DNA from: Perca fluviatilis
Lineage: Eukaryota > Chordata > Actinopteri > Perciformes > Percidae
Length of the DNA: 64,000 nucleotides
NCBI RefSeq assembly: GCF_010015445.1
Contig: NC_053116.1
Location: 26,031,137 to 26,095,136 of the forward strand
Reading direction: 5' to 3'
In this document: positions 1-27,700 of the stretch, one piece after another
Layout of the letters: every line of letters starts with the position of its first letter
Numbering within the stretch: position 1 is the first letter of the stretch
Position numbers and translations under genes: made by a program
Notes under the pieces: generated by a model
Told to the model about the DNA's origin: nothing
The model's database searches: none
What the model saw: only the letters and a program-made list of their open reading frames with translations

Positions 1-304
1 ATTGTGATGAGATTCTTGATGGACACAGCATGTGAGGAAGCTCATTATCTCAAAGAAAGGTTTGTGAAGGATCAATTACAGTATAATATGGATTCAGCTT
101 TGTGTCATAGCTGACAAGCAACTCAAAGCGCAATATACAGTACAGTTTAATAAACCAGTAATAGACAGCAAAATCAATTAAGCGGTAAACTACTAATTGC
201 TCCATTTAGGCATCTTAACGTTTAGTTCATAAAATATCCAAATTTCATACTAATTATGCTCCATCTGCTGCCTAATGGTAGGATACCAATACAATACTTA
301 CAGC

Positions 305-852
305 TAAAGGGCAGTGTGTGCTTACTAATGGCATGATTTGTGCTTCAGTGTTAAATCAGGTAATAAACAGGCAGTTGGCCATAAAATTAAACTCCCTAAC
401 ACATCTTAGGGCTTAAGATGAATTTACAACTTAAATGGTCATTGTTACGATGGCAACAAACCAGGTAGTAGATTGAAAATGCTGCTGCAACAATGAGATA
501 GACATTCTCTATTGTTTCCTATTGACCAACACAATATCCTACTTTTTATATTGTACAGGACACATCTTCATCTGAAGTGCTAAGGAGCAGTGTGTGCTTC
601 TTCGTAATGTGATTTGTTCTACAGTCTTAAATCAGGTAATAAACAGGCAGTTAGGTGGTCATAAAATGAAAAGCCACCAAGACATCTGAGAGCTCAAGAT
701 TAATTTACAGCTCAGATGCTCATTGTGACCACGGCAACAAACCAGGTGGCTGTAGACCTTTACAAGTTTCTTATTGTTTTCTATTGATTAACAGGACAGA
801 GAGGATTTTACTTTTTACATTACAGGACCCATCTTTACCTGAATTGCTTTGC
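305..852. repeat. Diverged tandem duplication, unit about 276 bp, two copies
   Basis: GCAGTGTGTG at 311 recurs at 587. The words AAATCAGGTAATAAACAGGC, GGCAACAAACCAGGT and the ACAGGACMCATCTT end recur in the same order at the same offset. The copies differ by many substitutions and small indels, so the duplication is old. Confidence 0.75.
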
Positions 853-1779
853 GACAGCACAACTATTAACAGATGCAGCAGCTTGACTTAAATTTGTAAC
901 CCAGATTAGAAAAACCTTTGTGCTGTGATGTCTATCGTGAGGGCTATTTGTCAAATGTTCCCTACCTGTCACAGCTCCACCCTCCTTTACATTCACCCTG
1001 GCAGACCTGCCAAGTCCACACCCCTGAGCCTAAAAAGAATTTAGCTAACACATACACACAACCTTTGACGCACAAATACCACGATGTATTCAAATAGATA
1101 TACCGCAACTTCAGCCCTGTGTAATTTTTTGCCTTTTACACATCCGATTGTGGAAAAACAAGCGTTTCTGGAGCTCTGCAATTTTGTGAGGGGAAATGAA
1201 TGAAGGTAGGCTGCATATTTGTCAAAATTAGAATTTTTTTTTACTGATAGTTACATTTTAAATAAGAATATTTTTAGAAAATTTTGCTAGCATTCATTGC
1301 ACCTGGCAATGACGATCTATTGAACAGTATATGTATCTGCGACAGTGAACTAAGCCAAAAGAGCTGTGTCGTTAAAGTGTGTCAGGGTTCAGTTTCAGTT
1401 TCCTTTTAATCAGAAATGTTTTACAGGCCACAGTTAGAGTGTGTAACTGCACATTGTATAAGAGTCGGGGGTGTCGGTCACCAGTCTCTTACTTTTCTTT
1501 TTTCTAGTAAATGTAAATGAGTAAATGAGTGAGGTGAGACCGTTTGCATGTCATGAATGCGTGTATGATTTAATTGTGTGTCGGGTTTGCTGCAGTAAGG
1601 ATTGGTCTGGTAGGGTGGACTAACAAGCTGGGGATTGAAGGGTGACTGTGTGTGCGTGCGTCCATGTGCGCGTGTTAATTCCTGGCCGGCTTGCCAATGG
1701 CTCGCTGTCACTTCCAGTTACTGGTGATTCCTTTAGATTTCCCCCAACTGTGATGATGGGTCTTTAATAGAAAGCTGCT

Positions 1780-1999
1780 CTCTCCTCCCAAAGTGAGAGA
1801 GACAGAGAGAGGGAGAGCAAGGGAGAGTGGGGAGGGTGTCAGGCTAGCGAGGCTGTGTCCAGCTAGACCATTGTGGTCGCCTCAACAGGGAACATTTTTA
1901 CGGAAGGACTTTTTTTTTTTCATTCTCCAAGTAGAAAATGAGCGATCAATGAGGGACTAAGGATATTCTATTTATTGGAGGTTTACATTCACTAAAACA
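1780..1999 (+). promoter_or_regulatory. Possible alternative 5' exon or promoter of a short espin isoform
   Basis: A GA-rich tract, a transcript-like purine/pyrimidine segment and the donor-like CAG/GTGAGG at the right end precede the WH2 exon by about 1 kb. The next exon has two in-frame ATG codons at 3080-3085 immediately upstream of the WH2 motif. No transcript evidence is available. Confidence 0.25.
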
Positions 2000-3043
2000 G
2001 GTGAGGTAGCTGTTGGCTCTTAGAGTGTTTGGGCCAACTTATGTGAAATGTAAAGGTTTTAAAATAATTATGGTTAGCTGCTATAATAGTTGTACATTCC
2101 ATTATCACAATTGATCAGAGTGTTTTCCAGCCACATCTTAAAGATTTGTTGCATAGATACAATTAAATAGCTACCATGTTATTTTTCCTCTCAAATATAT
2201 TTGTATTTGGTTGATCATGTGTTCATTTTACAGCTTTGAAATATTGATGTTATGAAAAACTAAATGTGGCCTCACATGTAAGCTACTTTAACGTTGCCTG
2301 GACTTTCTTCCATTTCGTCTGTCCTTAAAAAGTGAAAACAAAGTTCCTTTGTAATTGCATTCCCAACAGAGGTCGTATTTGAAGTCTGTCTGAATTTGTT
2401 GCATTGTTCCCCATATAAGCAGATTAGGATCCACTGAAGCTGAATGCATGCATTTCACCATAGACCTACTTTCTAAAAAGTTAAAAAGTTCAGCAGTAGC
2501 TTAGCTGTGTATAGGTCAGGTGACAGAGATTGTGTGCCCCCTCTCTTTTGGTTCACTGTAGTGAAATAATTTTGAATTGCTCCTACCCATCTAATCCTGG
2601 CTCACTGCAACTGTTGATTGATGCAACAGTTGCCTATGTGCTGTATTTTTATTGGTTAATTTGAAATGGCTTTGAAATGTATTCACTGGAGTTTGGTAGC
2701 TGGAAAGAAAATTCAAGAATCCAAATTGTGTTTCAGAAAGACATGTCTTAAGAAAACCCTGAACCCCAAGAGATTTAAAGGCAATGCTAATTGAAGTAAA
2801 CACACCTAAAAAAGAAACTTATTTAGCTTATCCTTGAGAGACGGTGGCTCAGTACAGCATAATGGCCTCCCAACACTGTGCAACATGCTCCAAGTCAGCA
2901 TTGTTACCTGCCTGATCGGATGAAATATTTAACACTGAAATGCCACCCAACCCTTCTCTCCCTCTTCTTCAGTGTCTCTCTCTCACTCTCTCCGTTTCTC
3001 TCTCCATCTATTCTGTCTTTACTACCTGGTTTCACTTTTCTGA

Positions 3044-17190
<14,147 letters not shown>

Positions 17191-17620
17191 AATGGGCCAT
17201 CTCCACATCCTCTGCCCTGCAGCACTCCCCACCCTCACACACCCACCCCAAGGCCTTCACTGAACACCTCCCCATCCCCGATCCTCCACTCAGCACTGTA
17301 CACTGGACAGTGGGGAAGAGCCTGTCTCCTCTAAACCCTGTCTCACCTGTCGACCTCAAAAACAGGACCATGCTGTGGTTGCTGCTGTCCACACCGGCTT
17401 TGAGGCTCAGCTTGGGTAGCGTGACCGGCCACCTCCCATTGAAAGTCTCATGGACACAAACTCTTGGTCTTTTAGTGCTAACAATAGCTGTGACATGCAC
17501 TGATTCTCCTCGCTTAAGACATTTGCTATAAATGCATGTGTCCTTACTTAAACTAAGATTATCTGTAGAATCTATCTACTTGCTTTCCTGCAAATCAATA
17601 AAAGCTATTTAAGATTTACT
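17191..17620 (+). other. espn: 3' untranslated region of the bundling isoform of espin
   Basis: Sequence after the TGA at 17188-17190. An AATAAA signal at 17597-17602 sits in CAATAAAAGC, so the transcript probably ends near 17620. No other gene signal is seen between here and the arhgef16 promoter. Confidence 0.65.
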
Positions 17621-20395
17621 CAAACAAAGAGATTTGTGATAGATGGAAAGCATTTTTGCCATGGTGAAAAAGCCTGTCATTGCATGTCTATTTTCCCTTC
17701 ATTAGACACACTCACCATTATGTAACGAATGGAAAAGTAGTTGACAGTTGTGGCATGGACATACTCAGCAAAGGCTAAATTAACCCTTGAGCAGCTAATG
17801 CATTCTGTATGTAGACAATACCACATCTTTATCATGTTATATACTTAGTCATGACAGTTTTGTATCAAGCACATAGAAGCACTCTAAATGGCTTAATTTT
17901 ACTGGCAGAGTTGTAATCCTAACACTGCTCAAACTGATGTGTTTCTTTAGAAAAGCATGTTGTCATTTCTCTGTGGATTTGGAATATTGATATATATCAT
18001 ATTTTAAACAACGTAAAGATTATGTAGCTGTGCAAATTGAATTTTACTAATTATCAATGGAGAAAAAGCTGCAATGCTCCAATTACATTTTTCTATATGT
18101 GACCTAAATGTTAAGCTATTGTGATAATGAATGTGAAATGTTGCGTGCATGTGTTGCATAATCTGTATGAGCAGGTTATGTATTATTAAGCACATTTGAC
18201 CCCAGGACCCTTGGTTTTTAGTAAAACACAAAAGAATAACAAATACACATACATGTGAGTACAATCCTGCTAGGTTTCCATTTTAACATTGACTAACAGC
18301 CCCCCTTTTTTTTTTAAATAACTACAAACATGCACATGTGAAGATCAGGATCTTACACCAGACGTCTCATCTGCACACTGAATATTGCAAAAGTAGAGAA
18401 AAGACATCAGTTTGTCCTGTGTTCTGTTCCGGCCTTCGTCCCACTAACCTGGAGGATAAATCTTTGATGAGCAGATCTGCTTACAGAATACAGAGTGCTC
18501 TCTGTCTGCCAGAAACAGGCATGACATCAAAAATGTACTGTTCCTTAGATAATGTCAGCATAATCTGCAGCCGCTGGTGTGAAGAGTCCAGTTTTCAATA
18601 TTCAATACTTCTTTGGGCCAAAGAAATAAATAAGATGAACAAGACTTATACAATGGACTATATAATTCTCATTCAGGCAGATGCATACACAACAGAACTG
18701 ACACAAATGCCAGGTTGATAATCATACAGCTGATTTTATTCAAGTTCCAGATTTTCAAGCATTACTAGGATTCACAAATGTGTTGGGTAATGGGTTCATC
18801 AATTTGGGGCTAAATATGGAAATGTGGGAAAGCTGTGTTGAATGTGTTTGGCAGAACTGAGGAGACACATTTGAAATTTTAGCAGAGCACGAATCTGTGA
18901 CATTTTAGAGCAACTGAACCTCACAATTATGCAGGATGTCTCTACCTGAGCGTGGCACACAAGTATTCCCACGTGATGGAAAATATTCTCTATGTTTACT
19001 ACATTTATGTTGGATGTACATTTTTGCAGATGTAGGGTATCAAGCGTACACAGCATGTCGTCATGAAAGACATGGTCCTGGTTGGGGAATCATTTGGAAA
19101 TATTCTAATTAACTTTCATCAGATGCCATATGATGTTGAAATTGAAAATGATGTAAACGTCATTGCCATTTGATTTTCGATATATATTTAAGCTCTGTAT
19201 ATAGTGACCCTCTGATTTTTGTCATTTCATTGTTTCCATATTGCATTACATTACATGTCTCAGCCTTGCTTGAATAGAATGTTGGCTAACTCATGTGTAA
19301 TTATTCAGACTGTTGAAAATGAAGACAATAAATCTTTAATCACCAAACAATGTTCAGAGTGTGCTTGTGTTGCCTCCAACAGAAACACATGTGCAATAAA
19401 AATCCAATAGACTAGTGCAACAATAAAAAGCCCTCGAATAAATGCTACTTTACAATGTTCCGTTTTTGTTGAGGTTGATTAACCTGGAGTCATTTTTTAG
19501 GCTTTTGTTTGTGTTGCTGTATTGGACTGAGTTATAGAGGGATGTTTACGCTTTGAGAAAACTGACATACAGGGTTTTAACTCCAAAATCAGGAACATAC
19601 TGCTGGAACAAAAAGTAGGGTAGATTTAAAATGCATAGGTAATTACAACCAAAATACCACCAATGACAAAATCCTTATAATAATAATAATAATAACGTTT
19701 GGTAAAAATGGTAACATGCAATAAAAAAAATAAACAAGACTCCATGTTTTTCATGTTGTTGTTTTTTCAAAGAATCCTTATATTAAGAAATCTCAAACCA
19801 AAAATCTCTGAAATGTGCGGAAGATTTTGAAATGTTTGATTTTTGTATGTGGACCTATATCAGTGTACCATGTATTCTCTTTTTTTTCATTCTTTATTGC
19901 AAAAGAAGTTCAATGACACTTACCATGTATTTTCTACATGCAGCTTAAATAAATCAGTGACGAGGCAGTTAAGTGCCCCCTGTTGATCACCAGATGGCGC
20001 CAACGAGCTATGTGTTGCCAATCAGGCATGTCACTAGACAGAAATAACAACATCAGAAAGAAAGAAAGAAACAGTAGAAATTCGATGGGAGATCAAAAAA
20101 GAACATTTTATATTCGTGTATTGCATAATGATTATAACTATATGGCAGGGTCCAACACAAACTCTACCTGACATTTTAAATGCATTTGATTGAAAGATGG
20201 CTTTATTTATGTGGCCAAGCCGGATTGTGAAGTAGTCCATCGTCACAGAAACACCAGCTAAACTTTTTCTGTAAAGAAAAGCTTGCTTCCGTAGCTGCAA
20301 GCTTGCTTCATTCTAAATTGGCACTTTTCGGTGATTGATTGACGCCTCACCTGTGGTGACGTAAGCACCACGGCTTAATGGGCGCTTGCAAACAG
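17621..20395. other. Intergenic region between espn and arhgef16
   Basis: AT-rich sequence with no convincing exon. A short (ATA)n run lies at 19675-19697 and a CTCF-like word at 19988-20001. CpG-containing promoter sequence begins near 20320. Confidence 0.5.
19988..20001 (+). promoter_or_regulatory. CTCF-like motif
   Basis: CACCAGATGGCGCC resembles the CTCF core. Its place between two same-strand genes would suit a boundary, but one short motif is weak evidence. Confidence 0.2.
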
Positions 20396-20567
20396 AAGAG
20401 GAAGTGAGTGAGTAAGAAGAAATATGTGACAGAGGGGAGCGGAGGACTAGGCTACATCTGCTGCTAGAGCTGCACTTCTCATAGAACCGGACAGCCCGAG
20501 AAGCGCCGGACTGAGTTGTCATATTATTTCATAGGAAGGCTGGTGTTTGAAAGGTCGCCTCACGCAG
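20340..20567 (+). promoter_or_regulatory. arhgef16: arhgef16 promoter and untranslated first exon
   Basis: A cAMP-response-like TGACGTAA at 20357-20364 and an ETS-like AGAGGAAGTG near 20397 precede a GC-richer segment. That segment ends in a strong donor, CACGCAG/GTAAGG, at 20567/20568. No coding start precedes the donor, so the exon would be 5' UTR spliced to the acceptor at 21668/21669. The transcription start is not known. Confidence 0.5.
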
Positions 20568-21193
20568 GTAAGGCAGCTGTTGAACTGCTCAAAGTTTCGG
20601 TGTTGGCTGAACTGCGTTTCACCTCGCTGTTATGACCCATGGGAATGGGAGGCAGACATTTTTGCTCCCACCCTAATCCGTCTTTCAGGCAGCGGAGTTA
20701 TTGGAAATTTAGACTGCGACTGAACAGAAAAAAAATAAGCAAATTCCTGATTTAGCTGTAGCCTAGGTTTATAATCAGTAGGCTATGTCTTTTTAAAAGT
20801 GAATTTAAAGCTGTTTTTATTGTGTGTTATGAATGTAATTTTAAGACTCAATATAATGACATGTTTATAAGAGTTAGACCTGCATAATAGCGTGCCTGTG
20901 TGTCTGCACTTGACATTATAGGCTCTTTGCACAGGGCAGGTTTGGAATATCGATCAGAGACAAGGTGTGAGTTAGTTTTCTTGTAGTTTCTGTGGCGCAC
21001 AGATTTGCTGGAGCACGTCTCTATGTGCTTTTTGTGTGGGCAAGTGATCAAGGAGTGAGCTGTGAGTCACTGGTTGATCGAGGCCCTTGATAGGAGTTTG
21101 AGGACTGACACAAGTGGCTGCTGCTCCGTCCAACAGTGTGGAATCGGATCAATGGTTGGGCTCCCTTTCTCCAATGGGAAGAGATATGGGAGC

Positions 21194-21491
21194 TAGGGTT
21201 GTGCAATTAATCGAAATTTTAATCGCGATTACGAGTTCAGCTCCTAATGATCACAAAAACCGAATCGAGTAAAAAGATTATTTTGCACATTACGTTTTGC
21301 AAGTAGACTGCTTATTGTCTTGTGTTCTGAATGGGAAAAGTTTTCACAGTTCTAAATGTTTTCACTGTTGATTTGTTCAATAATTGCAACATCTGTCCAA
21401 AAGTCAATGAGTAATCGTGTTAAATAATCGTGATTTCAATTTTGACCAAAATAATTGTGATCATGATTTATTTCCATAATCGAGCAGCCCT
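21194..21491. mobile_element. Short hAT-like non-autonomous element
   Basis: Left tip TAGGGTTGTGCAATTAATCG and right tip AATCGAGCAGCCCT are imperfect inverted repeats. Flanks share GGGAGC directly outside both tips (7 bp, TGGGAGC, if the right edge is moved one base). It lies in the first arhgef16 intron. Confidence 0.65.
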
Positions 21492-21735
21492 GGGAGCCCC
21501 ATTTTAGGTCACTCATGGTATTTTAGGGTCATCCAGACAAGAGACACTTATACCCCTGCTTTTTCCCCATGTCTCCATTTAAGGTGCTAGTTTATACATG
21601 TTCCCTGTCTGTAGTTTGAACTTCTCCTGGTTATACATGTAAAAGCTGTAATTTCCCCTCCTCTTCAGACTCCTTTAATGTTGTAAGTGCTGAAGAGCTT
21701 GTTAGACCGTGTCGAGGTGACGGTGGGAGGACGCC

Positions 21736-24700
21736 ATGGCCAACAGCCAGTCAGACAGCTGCATGGGCGACCAGGTCCCTCTGGTTCTGGTGAGCCGCTT
21801 CTCCACAGAACTCCATATATCTGAGCCTGGCGATGATTGCTGCCAGTCCCAAAGCACCCCCACACCCCAATCTGAAACATCCACGCCCCAGGAAGATGTA
21901 GTAGAAAGGCTGGTGGTGCCTCAGCCGGTGGTTTTGAGCACCCAGAGTCCTGCAGCGCAGAAGGTTGGCACCCACCAGCTCATACCCAAGTATTTAGCCG
22001 GCCGGCCTAAAAACCGCCACCACACCACAGTGGTGACGTTCCCAGTGGGACTGGAAAACTCCACCAGTGTAACCCGGAGCCGTCACTCAACCCAGGGGCC
22101 AGATTTGTCCTGGGAGGATTATGACAGTGATGGAGACGGCTTTGCTTTGAGGAGGAACCGCAGGAACAAGTCATACAGAGCCGCTGTGACAAGCCTGGAC
22201 ATTGAAGCCATGGCATCGGAACAAGGGCCTGCAACCACACTGAAACCGGTCCTAGAGGACAGAGCAGCCAGTCCTGGTCGATCTCGCAGCACTGGACGCA
22301 AGGTACATACGCCAAGGGGTTGGGGGCCAAAGGGCAGTATTGTACTTTGTCCATTTATCATAAACCCATAGTTGATTAAATGGAAGTTGTATTGTAGAAA
22401 GATAATTGTATCCACTTATCTGTTGGATTTTAGGAGTGTTTTGTAATTGAGGACGATCAGAAGCCACTGGTTAATGAAAGTGTCACTTTTGATGCCAGTT
22501 ATGTCCTTCAGATGAAAACAGAGCCCAGCTGATGCAGTTTTGCTGTTCTAATAACCTCATAGGCCACAGCCAGCATAGCCAATAACATTGGGTGACCTCT
22601 ATCAAATTCTCATTTAGTCATAGTGATGATTCCATGTTTCCACAACTGTTTCCTATCTTCCAGACCAGTACCAGTGTTGAGGAAGTCCCCATAGTTTTTT
22701 TTATTTTTTATTTTTTTTTACCAGAGTGTATTTTAAAACTCTTCATTTAAGGATTGAAGAAAGAGGCAGTGCTGAAGAGAGAATTACTTTTTGGAGAAAA
22801 AAAAAAGCTCTAATAAAAACTGAGTATTACTGAGGCACATGGATTCCACAGTGTTAAACTTAGGCTGCACTGCTGTCTCCCTTCTAGCGATTCCTGGGGA
22901 GAAAGAGGAACCAGAACCAACATGGGTCCTTCAAAGATGGTATGTTCACTGATGTGTCACCCAGTCCACTTCTCTAAATTTGGCAACAGTACTACAAATA
23001 GATGGGAAATAACTGTTTATTATTTTTTATTGTGTTGCAAAGCAATTTTGTGTTGAATTTCTCTATGGAAATGTAAAAACAACTGAACTTGGTTTGTGGG
23101 TGCAATAAAGTCTGTGTCGAGAGAGAAGATCCCTTGAGGCAACAGGAGAGAACAGAACAGGAAATAATTCACTCTGAACGATCCCAGAATGCTAAATGTC
23201 AGATTGTTGAGTCTTGAGTGTTGACATTTGATGTCCTGTACCTTCAGACGCTGCCACTTCTCCAGTTTTAATTTGAGTAATTTCCAAGTAATAATTATGC
23301 AGACTTGAGATGCTTTAATTGAAGATTTGTTTGTCCACTTTTAGAGCTGATATCTCACTGGGGCTGCCTTTCATAAATGGGAGATGCAAGAGCAGTCATC
23401 TTAGGAAGAAAAAAAAAAATCTAAATATCATAATCAGCTTTCACCTGCACATTTAACTAAGAGAATCAAACCTTTCACTAACTGAATGGTCTCTGTATAA
23501 TTTCAGTAATGATACACTGCAGGCAGAAACCTGCATTTAAATCTTACTCTATCAGAATGTTTTTATTCATTTTCATTCTCACCTCCCTTAGGGTTTAGGC
23601 TTATGTTATTATGTTGACACATACCAACTCTGCTTTTGCCCTTCATTTTTTACACTTGACAAATTAACTTCAATAAACTTCTTTCAATACATCTGGCAGA
23701 TGTATGGGTGAAAACATCAGAATCCTATATACATAAGCTTGTTGTGAGAGACATATTTCACTGTGATTTTGAAGAATTTGCAGTGTTTTACAGCTTTTAT
23801 AGTCATGATTATTGTCTGTGTGATGTAAAAAGTCACTTGAATCCAAATTCCAAAATGCACGCTGAGACTCTGGATTGAAACTTCAGTGGTGTTTGTTGAT
23901 GCGATCCTCAGCTACACCGTGCCTCTACCAGGAGATCCGTGAACGAGGGCTGCACTCCACCAACCAGGATGAGCTGCTGGATGACTTTGTGGTGGTGGAG
24001 CCTCCCGTGGAGGACCAGGGCATCGTAGTGAAGAGCTACCGGCCGGCACAACTCACTTGGAGCCAGCTGCCACAGGTAAACCTCCAACTGCACTGACATA
24101 GAAAGTAAAAATTGAAAGCAAAAAAAAAAGTGTGAAGTCGAATTCTGCAAAGGTGTTTAAATTGATAACGTAATAGAGTTACAATTATACAAGTGTACTA
24201 ATACATAATTCCATCTCGGTCATCACTTCCTTTGACAGAAAACACTGACAGCCAATGTCTTTCTTCCTCTTTACCTTCAGCTGAATTTTTCATTTTGTTC
24301 AAAATGTTGCAATATAAAAGCTTACAGTCTTTCTTACATGCTTCACTGCTACATAAACTCCCACGCTCCATGACCCTTTGTGGAAATGCTGGCTACGTTT
24401 GGTCTAGATGTCAGAATATCCACTGAGCTGGAGGCTAGAGTCGTTGGCAAACACCAATTTTAAAAACAAGCTCTATTTTAAATATACAGCAGAATGCGGA
24501 GCTTAACATAAGTTTTTCTTTGTAACTCTTACAAAGGTGAGGGACACAGGTATCCTGACATTGGTCTCACCTCAGGAGAGAAAGAGACAAGAGGTAAGTG
24601 TGTGTGTGTGTGTGTGCGCGCGCGCGCGTGTGTGTGTGTGTGTGTGCGCGTGTGTGTGTGTGTGTGTGCGTGCGCGCGCGTGTGTGTGCGTGCGTGCACA

Positions 24701-27700
24701 GGCCAAAAGTTTGGACACACCTTCTCATTCAATGCGTTTCCTTTTTATTTTCATGACTATTTACATTGTAGATTCTCACTGAAGGCATCAAAACTATGAA
24801 TGAACACATATGGAATTATGTACTTAACAAAAAAGTGTGAAATAACTGAAAACATGTCTTATATTTTAGATTCTTCAAAGTAGCCACCCTTTGGTTTTTT
24901 ATTAATAAGGGAAAAAATTCCACTAATTAATTCTGACAAAGCACACCTGTGAAGTGAAAACCATTTCAGATGACTACCTCATGAAGCTCATAGAGAGAAC
25001 ACCAAGGGTTTGCAGAGTTATCAAAAAAAGCAAAGGGCTATTTTGAGGAATCTAAAATATAAGACATGTTTTCAGTATATTCCTGCCTTTTACATAATTC
25101 CATATGTGTTCATTCATAGTTTTGATGCCTTCAGTGAGAATCTACAATGTAAATAGTCATGAAAATAAAGAAACATATTGAATGAGAAGGTGTGTCCAAA
25201 CTTGTGCGTGCGTGCGTGCGTGCAAAGAAATGTCCCAGAAGGGAATAATGTGCTACAGAAAGCAGGACAGCTCTGATGCCACACAATTGCAGACCATGTT
25301 TCAATACTAAAATAAATCTCAATAAAAACACCACTAAAAACTACACTCAGCATTTTGCATAAGCATCCAACAGTCACACAGGGAGATAAACCTATAATAT
25401 AAGAGGCACAGATACCAACTTTTTTCATAGACCGTAGACTTGAAACATTAGAATGAGATGCAACCATAAGACATTTCAAGTTAGTGGCAATGGCAACATT
25501 ATGACATTTCAGCAAAAAATGTGCAATTTAAGAAACCCAAACTTTAAGCCAAACTTTAAGCAGCATTGTTTGGTTTCTGTTTACATATTTGTTTCTGCCA
25601 CTGAAATCAGCCATAGCATGTGATTACCATAAAGACAGTTACTGGAATAATAAAAACCTCGGGCAGTAATCATTAATAGTAGGGCTGTCAATCGATTAAA
25701 AAAAATTAACTAATTAATCGCACAATTTGCTGTAGTTAATCGCGATTAATCGCGTTTTTAAATTGAGAAGCTTGTAATAATGGATATTTAAATGCTAAAT
25801 CACTTAACTTTGCAAATATGAAGAGAAAACAAACAAGGAAAGGTTCTGCTAAGTTCAGAATGTTTAATATCTTTCAGAACAACAGCAGCAACAATTTGGC
25901 TTATTTAGTCCTGCTGAAGGCTGCTGAAATGGCTAGAAACTGTCCGACTTGAGAGCAGATTTTTGTCACCACCCCCAATATTAGCCACATACCTAATATA
26001 CCATATTCTGAATAATATACCATATTCTGAATAATATATATATATATATATATAATATAAATATATAAATTACAATCTAGGCAGTACTTAATATCATAAA
26101 TATTATAATATACATAGTGTTTAATCTGAATGACTAAGCAAAGCACATATATCTAAACACAGAAATGCACATCAATATCAATATCAATGTTACACATTAA
26201 ACCAGTAACCCAAAACCACAAAGGTGTATGTTGGCCTAAAGTGAAAACATTGAGTGTAGTTTTAGATAGCGACGCTGTGCACAGCAATCCATTACCAATG
26301 TAAAGCGATTGACTACATTTCCCTTTCAGCACCGCAACCAGGAAGTAGCTTGTGTGACAGTGAGACGCACCAATTTCAAACATTTACTGGAATATAGTCA
26401 CGGATACTATCGAGTCGACAGCGTTAAACATCAGACTGCAAATAAGGTTTTATGAGCGTGACCAACGTAACAGTTATCAAGCAAACAAATCGCGCACATA
26501 CATATCGGCAGCACAGCAGTAGCACAACAGACAACTCAAACTTAAACTGCAGCTCTATGTAGCGAAACTGCAGCTTACCGGTGGCGCATCTCTCCTGACG
26601 AGACAACATGTTGGAGTACTCGGTCCCGTTTATAGCCCGTGCTCATTCATTTCTGGATTCTAACACATCATCTTTTTTCTCTTTTGGGATCTTACTGGTC
26701 CACGTTTCAACTCTTGACTGGCCCGTAGGCCTACTTCAATCAGGTAAATCCCTCCTAGAGTAGCGCCGCCTGCTCTTATGGAGACGTATTACGTTTCTCA
26801 GCCGCCACATGAAGTAAACAAACACAGCTGCGTTAATTTCATTAATTTTTTTTAACGAGTTAAATATTAAAAAATTAACGCAAAAATTAACGCGTTAATT
26901 TTGACAGCCCTAATTAATAGTAATTATCAAAGATGTACTCCAGTGATTTAGTGTTGCACTTCCCATAATAGCAGGGACTTAGAAGTAACAAACTAAAAAA
27001 AGAAGATGTAGCAGAGGCCAAGATATCCTGACTTTTAATCCCTGCTATTGGTCAAGCTCTAAAAACACAGGATCCTACATTTCATATCTCAAAAGCATCT
27101 TTCATTAGACCTCACCTGCCTCTTTAATGCCCACTCCTTTTAATCGACACACATACAGTTTGTAATACAGGCTTTCTGTTACAAATTCAGACCCAAGCCT
27201 AGATACTCCTGACTCTTGATTACATCTTCAGAGAAATTAAGTCTGTCTTAAAAATATACTTTACACTTGTATGATTTTCATCCCATACCTGCCAACATTT
27301 TCTGGCAACAAGTTCGAAGAACTCATTTTTCCCCGTTTCCACCTGGTATTAAAATCCGATCGGAGTGATCGGCTCACAAGTGGACCGCTCTAAGTTCAGG
27401 TGAAAACACACTCAGGGTGCATTGAGATCCGATCTCAAAAAACACATTTGGAGGTGGTCTGAGCCGCATGTGTCCATGTTCCTGTAGCAGTGAGAACGGG
27501 AATGTAAAAAAAGTTATAATATAGAAACTAAATTTCAAACCACAGACACATAACAACAAAGCCGGTTACATTTCATTACAAAATAACTCCTAGAATTGAA
27601 CATCAATATATTGACTAAGACCGAAATCTAATGGTTTCGTCTGTGACATGATAGTGTAACACGATCTAAGGGTGGCTTTCCTCTTTTGTAATGTGTCTAT

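Noticed and set aside
18338..18718. 126-codon frame between espn and arhgef16
   Set aside because: AT-rich composition, no domain, no promoter or splice context.
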